Assembly: GCF_009914335.1 (NCBI RefSeq)
Contig: NZ_CP043925.1
Location: 3,720,001-3,784,000 of the forward strand
DNA from: Proteus columbae
GTDB lineage: Bacteria; Pseudomonadota; Gammaproteobacteria; Enterobacterales; Enterobacteriaceae
Length of the DNA: 64,000 nucleotides
Direction: 5' to 3'
The notes beneath the pieces are model-generated. The model made no database searches, was not told the origin of the DNA, and saw nothing but the letters and a program-made list of their open reading frames with translations. The position numbers and the translations under genes are program-made. Below are positions 25,577 to 33,878 of this stretch, one piece after another; positions within the stretch are counted from its first letter, which is position 1; every line of letters starts with the position of its first letter.

Positions 25577-26281
25577 TTATTCTCCGTTTTTAAACTGGCG
25601 AATATAGAGATACACAGTATGTTTTGAGATATTTAAGCGGTCTGCAACCTGATTAATAGCATCTTTAATATCAAAAATACCTTTCTCATAAAGGCTTAAC
25701 ACAACTTGTTTATTCTTAGCATTATTCGCAACTTCACGATCATTATTTACTTCTTCAATCGTGAACTCTAACGTTTGAGCCACTAAATCATCAACAGATG
25801 AGGCAAAGTTAACATCAGATGCAACGTCATGTGTTTCTTCAGGAATAAAGGTTTTGATTATTTCAGAGAATGGAACATCAAGGTTCATATTAATACACAA
25901 TAAACCAATGACACGACGTTCACGATTACGAATGGCAATCGTGATTGACTTCATCAATGCACCACTTTTTGCTCTGGTAAAATAAGCCTTTGAAAAACTT
26001 GAATCTTCATCTGTGATGTCATGTAACATTTGTAATGCCAAATCGGTAATTGGAGAACCAATCTTACGACCAGTATGTTCTCCATTCGCGATTTTAACCG
26101 CTGAACATTTCAAATCTTCCAGAGAGTGCAATACAATTTCGCAATGATTGCCGATGAGCATTGCCAAACCATCCACGGCAGCTTCATAGGACTTTAGTAT
26201 TTCGTGATCAGTTTGAGTAAAAGGTCGGCTATCTAATTTTTCAAACTCGCTGCTGTCACCATTAAATAACGGGCTAGACAT
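25577..26281 (-). CDS. yheO: YheO-type PAS/HTH transcriptional regulator
   Basis: The 234-residue protein belongs to the YheO (DauR-like) family, with an N-terminal PAS-like domain (about 28-135) and a C-terminal helix-turn-helix (ADRLNISKHTVYLYIRQFKNGE). The ligand is unknown. It heads the operon with tusDCB as in E. coli, where a link to tRNA thiolation is not established. The upstream region contains a large imperfect palindrome that could be its operator. Confidence 0.88.
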   Translation of the reverse strand: MSSPLFNGDSSEFEKLDSRPFTQTDHEILKSYEAAVDGLAMLIGNHCEIVLHSLEDLKCSAVKIANGEHTGRKIGSPITDLALQMLHDITDEDSSFSKAYFTRAKSGALMKSITIAIRNRERRVIGLLCINMNLDVPFSEIIKTFIPEETHDVASDVNFASSVDDLVAQTLEFTIEEVNNDREVANNAKNKQVVLSLYEKGIFDIKDAINQVADRLNISKHTVYLYIRQFKNGE

Positions 26282-26395
26282 TTGATTATATAATCCTTAA
26301 AGGCTTTAATTATGATAATGACTTGAGGTTCTATTTTTTATAACGATTCGTCATTGCGGATCAATTCAATATTAAAAAAATTTAAATATAAAAAC

Positions 26396-26487
26396 AGAAT
26401 TAAGAACGATCCTGACGTTAGATCGCCAGAAGATCTACGTCAAGTGACTTAGAATAATAGCTTTGTGATAGGTCACAGCTTTTTTCA
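26396..26487 (+). ncRNA. candidate small RNA or regulatory hairpin pair
   Basis: A 92-base segment could be a small transcript. A candidate promoter (TTCAAT at 26365, 16 bases, TATAAA at 26387) precedes it. It contains TGACGTTAGATC-gccagaa-GATCTACGTCA, an imperfect hairpin with a single-base bulge at 26413-26442. It ends in AGC-tt-TGTGA-tagg-TCACA-GCT plus a T-run at 26459-26487. The -35 match is poor. The palindrome could instead be an operator for YheO, so this is a suggestion only. Confidence 0.3.
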
Positions 26488-26564
26488 TTTTTCTTTATAT
26501 TTTGTACTCATTTCCAGCTTTTATTGTTGCAAACTTCCCTTTTTAGGTGTGGTTATAATAAGAA

Positions 26565-26593
26565 TTGACACTATTGAATAGATTACCTATATT
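26565..26593 (+). promoter_or_regulatory. sigma-70 promoter of the leader/EamA unit
   Basis: TTGACA (26565-26570), a 17-base spacer and TATATT (26588-26593) match the consensus in 11 of 12 positions. The start would be near 26600, about 30 bases before the leader ORF and 250 bases before the transporter start. Confidence 0.75.
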
Positions 26594-26628
26594 CCAAGTC
26601 ATTGTTATTTTAACGAGTGATTAATCCT

Positions 26629-26787
26629 ATGAATTTACTGATGATATGCCAATCTCAGCAAACTTCATCAATAATAGGATTAATTTCTGTTGCTTCTATA
26701 CCTATTGAGATCCTCGCTTCACCGCCTCCGCCAGTGAAAGTGGTTGTAGTCAATACAACGGTTGTTGTTGCAACTCACGTTGCTTAA
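26629..26787 (+). CDS. putative valine-rich leader peptide of the EamA gene
   Basis: A 52-codon ORF ends 66 bases before the EamA start. Its last third is dominated by valine: VKVVVVNTTVVVATHVA contains nine Val, three Thr and two Ala. This resembles the enterobacterial ilvB (IvbL) and ilvG leader peptides used in attenuation. Hairpins GTTGTA-gtcaa-TACAAC (26743-26759) and GCAAC-tcac-GTTGC (26770-26783) sit in and after the Val codons. A weak hairpin with TTTT (26817-26839) precedes the downstream gene. The Shine-Dalgarno sequence is weak (CGAG, long spacing), so expression is unproven. Function is inferred from composition and position only. Confidence 0.5.
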   Translation: MNLLMICQSQQTSSIIGLISVASIPIEILASPPPPVKVVVVNTTVVVATHVA

Positions 26788-26853
26788 TTAATTCGCTAAT
26801 AATCATTAAAAATAATCAAGCTCTCTTATTGCTTGTTTTACAGGTATATCATC

Positions 26854-27735
26854 ATGTACTTAGGTCAATATTGGGCAAAATTCGGCCCGACGACATTATT
26901 CGTTTTATTATGGAGCAGTGGTGCTATTTTTTCTCGCTGGGGATTAGATAATGGTAGCTCATTTGCTATTTTAACTTGGCGCTTTATTATCGCTTTAGCA
27001 TTTCTCTCTTTTTTGTGTATTCAACGCCATCGCTTTTTGCCCCCAAAAGGAAGTCGTTTAAAAACGGCATGGGTCGGCTTATTGATTATTGGTGGTTATT
27101 CCATCTGTTATCTTTTAGCACTCGCTAATAGCATTACACCAGGAATGTTAGCCACAATTATGGGCGTTCAGCCGATTATTACACTATGGATAATAGAACG
27201 TAATTTTACCGCGACACGGCTATTAGGGCTTTTAATCGCCTTGGCAGGATTAGTGTTAGTGGTTGCTCAAAGCCTATTTAATACAGCCCTTTCATTAACG
27301 GGAATGATTTACGCGTTAGTTGCACTACTTTGTATGAGCTTCGGTGCAATCTCACAGAAAAAATTGCAATTAGCGCCAATGGATGCTCTACCGCTACAAT
27401 ATGTTGTTAGCCTTATGTTGTGCTTGTTATTTGTGCCATTCCAGCCTTTTCACGCCTCATTCGACATTGGCTTTGTCATTCCTGTACTTTGGCTTGCTGT
27501 TATTATTTCTGTTGTTGCTCAATTACTGCTATACCGCTTACTCACAGCAGGTAATTTAGTTAACGTCACGAGCTTATTTTATTTAGTACCTGGCGTGACA
27601 GCATTAATGGATTACATCTTCTTAGGTAATAAAATGTCTTGGCTAAGTTTAGCGGGAATGGGTGCAATCATTGTGGGCTTATTGTTTGTTTTTAAAAAGC
27701 CCAAAGCCATTATTGTAGAAGAGGCGATAGACTAA
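26854..27735 (+). CDS. EamA (DMT) family transporter
   Basis: The 293-residue membrane protein has about ten predicted transmembrane helices arranged as two EamA repeats (residues about 8-135 and 145-285). Such drug/metabolite transporters often export amino acids or other small metabolites. The start is the ATG of MYLGQYWAKFG; a TTG seven codons earlier is less likely. The AGG upstream is a weak ribosome site. The valine-rich leader suggests control by branched-chain amino acid supply, and perhaps export of such a compound. That is inference. Confidence 0.85.
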   Translation: MYLGQYWAKFGPTTLFVLLWSSGAIFSRWGLDNGSSFAILTWRFIIALAFLSFLCIQRHRFLPPKGSRLKTAWVGLLIIGGYSICYLLALANSITPGMLATIMGVQPIITLWIIERNFTATRLLGLLIALAGLVLVVAQSLFNTALSLTGMIYALVALLCMSFGAISQKKLQLAPMDALPLQYVVSLMLCLLFVPFQPFHASFDIGFVIPVLWLAVIISVVAQLLLYRLLTAGNLVNVTSLFYLVPGVTALMDYIFLGNKMSWLSLAGMGAIIVGLLFVFKKPKAIIVEEAID

Positions 27736-27785
27736 CACTATGTTCACTATGCGTTAATAAATGATGAGCTCGACATTAGAAATAA

Positions 27786-27813
27786 AAATGCTGACATTGA
27801 CGTCAGCATTTTT
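27786..27813. terminator. bidirectional terminator, EamA gene / fkpA
   Basis: AAAATGCTGAC-attga-CGTCAGCATTTTTTT forms an eight-base GC-containing stem flanked by A- and T-runs. It lies between two convergent genes and can serve both. Confidence 0.85.
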
Positions 27814-27838
27814 TTAGTGATATTTAGAGATAAGTGAA

Positions 27839-28594
27839 TTACTTATCGCTTTCAACACTCAGTAATTCAACTTCAAAGACTAATGTTGAGTTAGCTGGAA
27901 TACCACTTGTCGCACGTTGTCCGTAGCCTAATTCTGGTGGAATAACTAACTTGATTTTACCGCCTTCTTTGATGTACTTCATACCTTCAGTCCAGCCAGG
28001 AATAACGCTTTTCAGGCTAATTGTCAGAGGTTCGTTACGATCATAAGAGCTATCAAATTGTTTACCATCAATCAGCATGCCTTTGTAGTTTACAGTAACG
28101 CGATCAGCATCTGTTGGTGTCTTACCTTTACCAGGATTTTCAACTAAATACAGTAAACCTGATTTGGTTTTTACCACACCTTTTTCCGCTGCAAACTCTG
28201 TACGGAATTTATCACCCGCAGTTTTATTCTCAGTCGCTTCTTTTTCCATTTTTGCTGTTGCAGCAGTACGGACTTGATCTTCAAAAGCAGCTAACGTTAA
28301 TTCAATTTCAGAGTCTGATAATTTTGATTTACTATTAAATGCATCCTGAACACCTGCTAACAGTTGTTTAGAATCTAAAGTAATACCAATATTTTTTTGT
28401 TCTTGTAATGCAGCTTCCATATAGCGACCCATCGACGCGCCTAACGCATAGGCATTTTGCTCATTTTGAGTTTTAAATGCGCTATTTAGTGTTGGCACTT
28501 TAGCTACTGCTGTTTCTTCAGCGAATGCATGAGGTGCACTGAATGCGAAAGCTAAACTGGTTGCCAGCAACGTCGTTTTTAATAAAGATTTCAT
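27839..28594 (-). CDS. fkpA: FKBP-type peptidyl-prolyl isomerase FkpA
   Basis: FkpA is a periplasmic proline isomerase and chaperone. The 251 residues have a signal peptide (about 1-25, ending PHAFA before EE), an N-terminal helical dimerisation domain (about 35-125) and an FKBP domain (about 145-250) with VTVNYKGMLIDGKQFDSSYDR and IPANSTLVFEVELLSV. In E. coli it is part of the sigma-E regulon; no such promoter was checked here. It is divergent from slyX. Confidence 0.95.
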   Translation of the reverse strand: MKSLLKTTLLATSLAFAFSAPHAFAEETAVAKVPTLNSAFKTQNEQNAYALGASMGRYMEAALQEQKNIGITLDSKQLLAGVQDAFNSKSKLSDSEIELTLAAFEDQVRTAATAKMEKEATENKTAGDKFRTEFAAEKGVVKTKSGLLYLVENPGKGKTPTDADRVTVNYKGMLIDGKQFDSSYDRNEPLTISLKSVIPGWTEGMKYIKEGGKIKLVIPPELGYGQRATSGIPANSTLVFEVELLSVESDK

Positions 28595-28927
28595 CCCATT
28601 CTCCAGTATATGTTAGTGAGTCGCTACGTTTTGCAAACGATCATCATAGATCTTCGCCAAAACATTTTGCATCACTTCTTGCTGTCGTTGCGGTATATAC
28701 TCATCCGCGGGTAGCAATTTTATATGAATTTAAAAAATTTGCCGACACTCTTAACAGTTAATGTTAGGATTTTTGTCAGCACAGAGTGCTATCACATTAG
28801 CAAAATAGTCTTTTATCTCAAACCAGATTTATGTCTTCCTGTGTATATATCAGTAAATAAGATTAAATTTCGCGAGTTTGTTAATCATATTCGTCGTAAT
28901 AGGACTTTTTAAAGGAGGAAAAACACA
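28595..28927. other. fkpA-slyX divergent intergenic region
   Basis: This 333-base region between fkpA and slyX is expected to hold both promoters. The only clear element is the strong AAAGGAGG ribosome site before slyX. I saw no further gene or repeat. Confidence 0.5.
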
Positions 28928-29146
28928 ATGGATATTAAGGAAGTAGAGCGATTGCTCATTCAATTAGAAAGCAAAGTTGCTTTCCAAGACGCGACTATTG
29001 AAGAATTAAATCAGGTGGTCACACAGCAGCAAATTGAAATCAGCCGCTTTAAAGAAGCCTTAAAAATTGTTTCTGAGCGCCTAAAAAATTCTCAAACCTC
29101 AATACTTGCTAGACCCGAGGATGAAACGCCCCCACCTCACTATTAA
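28928..29146 (+). CDS. slyX: SlyX protein
   Basis: SlyX is a 72-residue coiled-coil protein of unknown function. Heptad-like segments (VERLLIQLESKVAFQDATIEELNQVV) cover most of its length, and it ends in the usual proline-rich tail (PPPHY). AAAGGAGG precedes the ATG. In E. coli it lies between fkpA and slyD; here an insertion sequence has entered just after it. Confidence 0.93.
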   Translation: MDIKEVERLLIQLESKVAFQDATIEELNQVVTQQQIEISRFKEALKIVSERLKNSQTSILARPEDETPPPHY

Positions 29147-29175
29147 GTCGCCATTCGCTGTTAATATCAAAAATG

Positions 29176-29207
29176 TGACTAGTCCTGATATAGGTTGACA
29201 ACTTTTC
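29176..29207 (+). repeat. IS left inverted repeat
   Basis: This terminal repeat begins TGACTAGTCCTGATATAGG and continues TTGACAACTTTTC. It matches the other end with a few mismatches and one inserted base, and it overlaps the end of OrfB. Confidence 0.85.
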
Positions 29208-29991
29208 AGGCATAAAACGCTCGATGTACTTCATCGGGCGTTTTATAGTTTAACGATAAGTGTGGCCGTTTTTCATTATAGAGTTGGATTGATTCTTCTA
29301 CTAATTTTCTTGCTTGTTCCAGATTACTCGGTTTTATCAGTAGATACTCCATTTTTAATATTCCATTAATTCGTTCTGCTAAGGCATTTTGATAACAATC
29401 ATACCCATCAGTCATAGAGCATTGAATATTATGCTCTTTATGTATCTCCTGATATTCTGAAGAACAATACTGTATTCCTCGATCTGAATGATGGATTAAC
29501 GAAGTTGTCGAAGTCCGTTTTTTTAACGCCTGAACCAACGATTTCTTCACTGAACTTGTTTTCATATTGTTATCTAAATGATATCCCACGATTTTTCGTG
29601 AATACGCATCCGTAATTAAACTTAAATAAGTATCACCTTCATGCGTCGATAAATAGGTAATATCTGCTACCCAAAGCTGTTCTGGTTGTGTGGGGATAAA
29701 CCCTGACTTAATTAAATTTGGATGCCGATAAAAACGATGATGGCTTAAGGTTGTTCGATGATAAGCCCGTTTATTAGGCACCAGTAACTGATGTTCCTTC
29801 AATAAAGAAAATAGCCGATCACGACCAATAACCATCTGTTTTTGCTTTAAAATAAAATGTAATTTACGCCCACCCAGTCGAGGTTGTAAGACTCGTTCAG
29901 ATTTAACAGCATCAATGATGGCCGAATCGGCTTTCTTTCGTTCCTCAGTTCTATCCAGTCTCTTGTAATAAGCCTGTCGGCTGATCTGCAT
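29206..29991 (-). CDS. IS3-family transposase OrfB (catalytic part)
   Basis: The 261 residues form the rve-type integrase core. DDE residues are visible in LWVADITYL (first Asp), IHHSDRGIQYCSSEY (second Asp) and NALAERINGILKMEYL (Glu). The HTH_21-like segment (RLGGRKLHFILKQKQMVIGRDRLFSLLKEHQL) precedes them. The frame stays open upstream to the A-run at 30030-30035, so the active enzyme is probably the OrfAB fusion made by -1 frameshifting. Confidence 0.93.
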   Translation of the reverse strand: MQISRQAYYKRLDRTEERKKADSAIIDAVKSERVLQPRLGGRKLHFILKQKQMVIGRDRLFSLLKEHQLLVPNKRAYHRTTLSHHRFYRHPNLIKSGFIPTQPEQLWVADITYLSTHEGDTYLSLITDAYSRKIVGYHLDNNMKTSSVKKSLVQALKKRTSTTSLIHHSDRGIQYCSSEYQEIHKEHNIQCSMTDGYDCYQNALAERINGILKMEYLLIKPSNLEQARKLVEESIQLYNEKRPHLSLNYKTPDEVHRAFYA

Positions 29992-30008
29992 AAAACGGCA
30001 AGCAATTG

Positions 30009-30416
30009 TTACGGTGAGGTTTTTAACCGTTTTTTCTTTAATAACTCGGCTTTGCGCTTTTTTGACAAACGAACTCCAAAGTCTCTATCCATGACTTTAA
30101 CCACTGCTTCGAAGAAATCGGATTTAAGCCGAGCCTCTTCAAGTTCCTTTTCAAGGATCTTAATGCGTTGTTCCGGCGTTTGTTGTTCAGAAGATTGGGT
30201 CATAGCTGAACCTCTATAAAAAGTATCAGGGGTACCGTTTGACCAATCTAACCTACCATGCTTACGAAGCCAAACTAAAACAGTAGAGCATCCTTGTATA
30301 CCATAGCGATCTTGGGCTTGTTTATAGGTTATTTCGCCTTTTTCAACTTGGTCAACAAGCTGTAATTTAAAAGCGAGAGAATAATCGCGTTGAGTTCGTT
30401 TAGTGATTGGTTTCAT
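30009..30416 (-). CDS. IS3-family OrfA (helix-turn-helix)
   Basis: This 135-residue protein has an N-terminal HTH_Tnp_1 domain (RDYSLAFKLQLVDQVEKGEITYKQAQDRYGIQG) and a C-terminal leucine zipper (QRIKILEKELEEARLKSDFFEAVVKVM), typical of IS3 OrfA. The ATG with GGAGAG is used rather than the TTG four codons earlier. Confidence 0.92.
   Translation of the reverse strand: MKPITKRTQRDYSLAFKLQLVDQVEKGEITYKQAQDRYGIQGCSTVLVWLRKHGRLDWSNGTPDTFYRGSAMTQSSEQQTPEQRIKILEKELEEARLKSDFFEAVVKVMDRDFGVRLSKKRKAELLKKKRLKTSP
30030..30035 (-). other. predicted -1 frameshift site joining OrfA and OrfB
   Basis: Six A's on the minus strand (AAG-AAA-AAA-CGG in the OrfA frame) lie seven codons before the OrfA stop. A slip of -1 there reads on as TVKNLTVTIACRFMQISRQAYYK with no stop, entering OrfB. 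This is the usual IS3 mechanism; the exact heptamer differs from the common A6G. Confidence 0.7.
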
Positions 30417-30438
30417 TACACTCTCCAATTTCAGATTG

Positions 30439-30469
30439 GAAAAGTGTCAACCTTATTCAGGACGGGTCA
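30439..30469 (-). repeat. IS right inverted repeat
   Basis: Read inward this end begins TGACCCGTCCTGAATAAGG and continues TTGACACTTTTC. It matches the left end over about 31 bases. Confidence 0.85.
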
Positions 30470-30478
30470 ATGAAAACA

Positions 30479-30507
30479 AAAAAGGAGCGCTTAAACGCTC
30501 CTTTTGA
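30479..30507 (-). terminator. slyD terminator
   Basis: AAAAGGAGCG-cttaaa-CGCTCCTTTT is a perfect stem with A- and T-runs, about 20 bases after the slyD stop and just outside the insertion sequence. Confidence 0.85.
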
Positions 30508-30523
30508 TCTTTTCAAAAAAAGA

Positions 30524-31168
30524 TTAGTGCTGGCAACCACAACCGCCATTGCCGTGGCCGTGACCACCGTGACCATGACCGCCGCCACCGCAGCATCCAC
30601 CTTCTTCACCGTGTGAATGACCATGACCATGACCGTGACCGCCGCCACAGCATCCGCCTTCTTCACCGTGACCGTGGCCACCACAACATTCGTGCTCTTC
30701 TTCTTCACCGTGTACGTGACCGTGAGCTAATTCTTCTTCAGTCGCTTCACGAATTGCAACGATTTCAACATGAAACTTCAGGTTTTGACCTGCTAACATG
30801 TGGTTACCATCAACGATAACTTCGTCACCTTCAATACCTGTGATTTCTACTGGTACTGGACCTTGATCGGTATCAGCAAGAAAACGCATACCAACTTCTA
30901 ACTCATCAACACCCACAAAAACATCTTTCGGTACGCGTTGAACTAAGTTTTCGTCGTATTGACCATATGCATCATCAGAAGCAACTTCTACGTCGAATTT
31001 TTCACCGACTTCGCGACCTGTTAATGCATTTTCTAAACCACTGATTAAAGAACCACGGCCATGCAGATAGTCTAACGGTGCGCTCACCGTGGACTCATCA
31101 ACTAAAACACCGTCTTCTGATCTTACTTGATAAGCCAGACTAACTACCAAGTCGTTTGCTACTTTCAT
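30524..31168 (-). CDS. slyD: FKBP-type isomerase and metallochaperone SlyD
   Basis: SlyD is a cytosolic proline isomerase and chaperone that delivers nickel to hydrogenase in E. coli. The 214 residues have the FKBP domain with the IF (insert-in-flap) segment (residues 1-150) and a metal-binding tail from about 150. The tail is a run of His, Gly, Cys and Glu with CCGG units repeated and GHGHGH stretches. The start MKVANDLVVSLAYQV is the family start. An upstream ATG at 31363 belongs to a non-coding extension and is rejected. In urease producers, nickel handling by this tail may matter, but that is inference. Confidence 0.95.
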   Translation of the reverse strand: MKVANDLVVSLAYQVRSEDGVLVDESTVSAPLDYLHGRGSLISGLENALTGREVGEKFDVEVASDDAYGQYDENLVQRVPKDVFVGVDELEVGMRFLADTDQGPVPVEITGIEGDEVIVDGNHMLAGQNLKFHVEIVAIREATEEELAHGHVHGEEEEHECCGGHGHGEEGGCCGGGHGHGHGHSHGEEGGCCGGGGHGHGGHGHGNGGCGCQH

Positions 31169-31256
31169 GACATCTCCTACATACCCGTGGGCAAAATTTT
31201 CCCGATTGTAACGAAAAATAAATCTTCTGTATCGGGTTATATCAAAAAACCTACAA

Positions 31257-31460
31257 TTATTGTGGTGTAAAGATCCCAATGACTTGTTCATTTTCACGAA
31301 CAAGTGAGTTAACTTCACCCTCTGTTTGCCGTTGCTGGTGGCCACATTTTGCACATTCCACAATATCTACTTTATCTTCACGCCACATTTTGAGTGTATC
31401 TTGAGCTTTACAGTGTGGACACACGGCTCCTGCGATAAAGCGTTTACGGGTTGCAGACAT
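31257..31460 (-). CDS. yheV: YheV family zinc-ribbon protein
   Basis: YheV is a 67-residue protein of unknown function. Two metal-binding pairs, CPHC and CAKC, form a zinc ribbon. The ATG with AGGAG at suitable distance gives the family start MSATRKRFIAGAVCPHC. It lies 13 bases after kefB in the same kefG-kefB-yheV run known from E. coli. Confidence 0.9.
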   Translation of the reverse strand: MSATRKRFIAGAVCPHCKAQDTLKMWREDKVDIVECAKCGHQQRQTEGEVNSLVRENEQVIGIFTPQ

Positions 31461-31473
31461 GGGGTCAGTTCTC

Positions 31474-33327
31474 CTATTTATCAATAGATTTTTTTTCTTT
31501 ATGTATTTGAGGAATGTCTTCTGTTAAAGATTCATCCCAAATATCAGGCTGATGGTGCTCTTGACGAATTTCTTCACTAAAGAGCTCCTCAAGTTCTCGT
31601 CTCGCTTCTTTCACTCGTGAAACGTTAGAGACTTCTTCAGGAGATTCATCCACCAGCTTTCTCAATAAGTTAATATCCAGACGACGGAAATGCTGTTGTG
31701 CCCGATAAGCTTGATGAGGATGCATGCCTAATTCAATTAACGTTTTACGTCCTAATTCTAAGGCGCTAGAAAATGTTTCACGGCTAAAATCTGTCACACC
31801 TGCTTTGAGCAACTCATGAGCTTCAACACGCCCTCTTGCCCTTGCAATAATATGCAAATTAGGAAAATGGTGTTGGCAAAGATGAACGATTTCCATCGTA
31901 GCTTCAGGCTCATTGCAGGTGATAACAATAGTTTTAGCATGCTCAGCACCAGCTGCGCGCAATAGATTGAGATCGGTTGCATCACCGTAATAAACTTTAT
32001 AGCCATATTTACGCATGGTGCTTATGCTTCCGACATCATGCTCTAATACCGTGACATTAATCTTATTCGCCATTAATAAGCGCCCTACAACCTGCCCCAT
32101 TCGACCAAATCCAACAAGAATGACCTCTGGGTGGTTATTTTCAACAAAGGGCTGTTCGTCCGTTTTAGCTTCATTATAACGACGAGCAAACACAGCGTCT
32201 GTCATTTGCATCACAAGAGGTGTTGTCATCATAGAAAGTGTGACAACAACCAACAATAACGCCATTTGCTGACTATCTAATACGCCCATTGCCATAGATG
32301 TTGAGAAAACAACAAACGCAAATTCCCCACCTTGGCTTAACACCGCTGAGAATTGTAAACGCGTGGAAAAGCGCAATCTAGCTAACCAAGCAATACTATA
32401 AAGTATCAACGCTTTCACAATAACCAGAACTAAGACGCCCAATAATACTTGTGGAAGATAACGCCATAAAATGCCGATATCTAAAGACATACCAACAGAG
32501 ATAAAAAAGAGTCCTAAAAGTAGACCTTTAAAAGGTTCAATGGAGATCTCTAATTCATGTCGATATTCTGAATCTGCCAATAACACTCCCGCGATAAAGG
32601 TTCCCATAGCCATTGAAAAGCCTAGGGTTTCCATAAAAATAGCAGCACCCAATACCACAAGTAGCGCAGCAGCTGTAAAAACTTCTCTTACTCCTGATTT
32701 CACAACTAAGCGTAAGAGTGGACGTAATAAATAACGACCACAAATCAGTAAACCAGCAAAAGCGGCCACTTTCACGCCAATACGATACCAATCACTGCTT
32801 GCCGTTTCTCCGGCTAACAAAGGAATAACGGCAAGGATAGGAATAACCGCCATATCTTGGAAAAGTAAAACAGCAAAACCTAATTGCCCGCCTTCATTAT
32901 GGTTCATTCCTTTCTCGTTCATAAGTTGCAATGCCATCGCAGTAGAAGACATCGCAATACCTAATCCACCAATAACGGCTGCCTGCCACGAGAAAGAAGT
33001 GAAAACGAGAATGAGTCCTGAAAAAATAGAGGCGGTTAATACCACCTGCATTGAACCAACACCAAAAATGGCACGCCTCAATTCCCATAATTTGGCTGGA
33101 TTTAATTCCAAACCAATAAGGAACATTAAAAAGACCACACCTAATTCAGCAAAATGTAAGATGTTATCGACATCTTTAAACAGCCCTAAACCCCAAGGAC
33201 CAATGGCAATACCAGCAATTAAATAACCGAGTACCGCACCAATTTTAAGGCGCTGTGCAATAGGCACCATAACCACGGCCGCACACAGGAAAAAGAGCAC
33301 AGCTTTAATCATCCAATTATCTTCCAT
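31474..33327 (-). CDS. kefB: glutathione-regulated potassium/proton antiporter KefB
   Basis: KefB is an inner-membrane K+/H+ antiporter that is kept closed by glutathione and opened by electrophile adducts. The 617 residues show about twelve transmembrane helices (residues 1-380; [31 protein letters not shown]) followed by a cytosolic KTN/TrkA-N Rossmann domain ([17 protein letters not shown], about 400-520). The start overlaps the kefG stop, so the antiporter and its ancillary flavoprotein are coupled. Confidence 0.95.
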   Translation of the reverse strand: MEDNWMIKAVLFFLCAAVVMVPIAQRLKIGAVLGYLIAGIAIGPWGLGLFKDVDNILHFAELGVVFLMFLIGLELNPAKLWELRRAIFGVGSMQVVLTASIFSGLILVFTSFSWQAAVIGGLGIAMSSTAMALQLMNEKGMNHNEGGQLGFAVLLFQDMAVIPILAVIPLLAGETASSDWYRIGVKVAAFAGLLICGRYLLRPLLRLVVKSGVREVFTAAALLVVLGAAIFMETLGFSMAMGTFIAGVLLADSEYRHELEISIEPFKGLLLGLFFISVGMSLDIGILWRYLPQVLLGVLVLVIVKALILYSIAWLARLRFSTRLQFSAVLSQGGEFAFVVFSTSMAMGVLDSQQMALLLVVVTLSMMTTPLVMQMTDAVFARRYNEAKTDEQPFVENNHPEVILVGFGRMGQVVGRLLMANKINVTVLEHDVGSISTMRKYGYKVYYGDATDLNLLRAAGAEHAKTIVITCNEPEATMEIVHLCQHHFPNLHIIARARGRVEAHELLKAGVTDFSRETFSSALELGRKTLIELGMHPHQAYRAQQHFRRLDINLLRKLVDESPEEVSNVSRVKEARRELEELFSEEIRQEHHQPDIWDESLTEDIPQIHKEKKSIDK

Positions 33328-33878
33328 TAAGCTTGCTCCCCTTCAAGTGGCGCACTTAACCAATGGCGATAAGCTTCACTGATATGAGTCAGTGTTGTTT
33401 TAGATTGTTGTCTTGCTGAATACACAATCATTGGTGATAACCAGCGCATACCACACATTTCTGCCATTAATTCAAAGGGGCGTAATAATTCTGTGAGTGT
33501 GTAGTGATTTTTCCCATCATGTTGATAAGCCTGCTCAGGCTCTCCCGTTGTAATAACACAACGAAATGACTTACCCTTTAATTGTGCTCTACCTGCTTTG
33601 TTAGCAAATGGACGAGTTAGCACTCTATCTTGCCACTCTTTTAATAACGCAGGGCAACTATATGTTTGCAATGGAAATTGAAAAACGATCACTTGATGTT
33701 TACACAGCAAAGATTGTTCATGGTGTATATCAATAAAAAAATCAGGATAAATAGCATATAAATCATGGATAGTTATATTCTCTAAATCCCTCACCGCATT
33801 TAATAACGCTTTATTGGCGATTGATTGGCGCGGTTCGGGATGAACATACACCAGTAATACATTTGATGCGTTTGACAT
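33327..33878 (-). CDS. kefG: KefB ancillary oxidoreductase KefG
   Basis: KefG is a quinone-oxidoreductase-like flavoprotein needed for full KefB activity. The 183 residues have a flavodoxin-like fold of the NQO family ([40 protein letters not shown]). The second of two adjacent ATGs is chosen because the AGGAGG sits too close to the first. The stop overlaps kefB (TAATG). Confidence 0.93.
   Translation of the reverse strand: MSNASNVLLVYVHPEPRQSIANKALLNAVRDLENITIHDLYAIYPDFFIDIHHEQSLLCKHQVIVFQFPLQTYSCPALLKEWQDRVLTRPFANKAGRAQLKGKSFRCVITTGEPEQAYQHDGKNHYTLTELLRPFELMAEMCGMRWLSPMIVYSARQQSKTTLTHISEAYRHWLSAPLEGEQA

Larger units (their letters stand above)
26282..26628 (+). other. yheO / EamA-leader divergent intergenic region
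   Basis: This 347-base region between divergent units holds, left to right, a possible promoter (TTCAAT, 16 bases, TATAAA), a large imperfect palindrome, a terminator-like hairpin with six T's, and the consensus promoter of the leader ORF. These are listed separately. The yheO promoter on the minus strand must also lie here; TTATAA near 26340 is a possible -10. Confidence 0.6.
29173..30472 (-). mobile_element. IS3-family insertion sequence with 3-bp target duplication
   Basis: A complete element of 1294 bases (29176-30469) is bounded by imperfect inverted repeats that both begin TGAC. It is flanked by a direct repeat ATG (29173-29175 and 30470-30472). It encodes OrfA and OrfB in overlapping phases, joined by a -1 frameshift window, as in the IS150/IS3 subgroups. 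It lies between the end of slyX and the slyD terminator, so it breaks no gene. Both reading frames are open and the repeats are preserved, so it looks intact and recently active. Confidence 0.92.

Noticed and set aside
26462..26477. TGTGATAGGTCACA as a CRP site
   Set aside because: The half-sites TGTGA and TCACA are separated by four bases rather than six, and the element is part of a hairpin followed by T's.
30457..30708. Low-complexity Val/Ala/Thr-rich frame overlapping the slyD tail
   Set aside because: It is the shifted reading of the repeated His/Gly/Cys codons and has no start signal.
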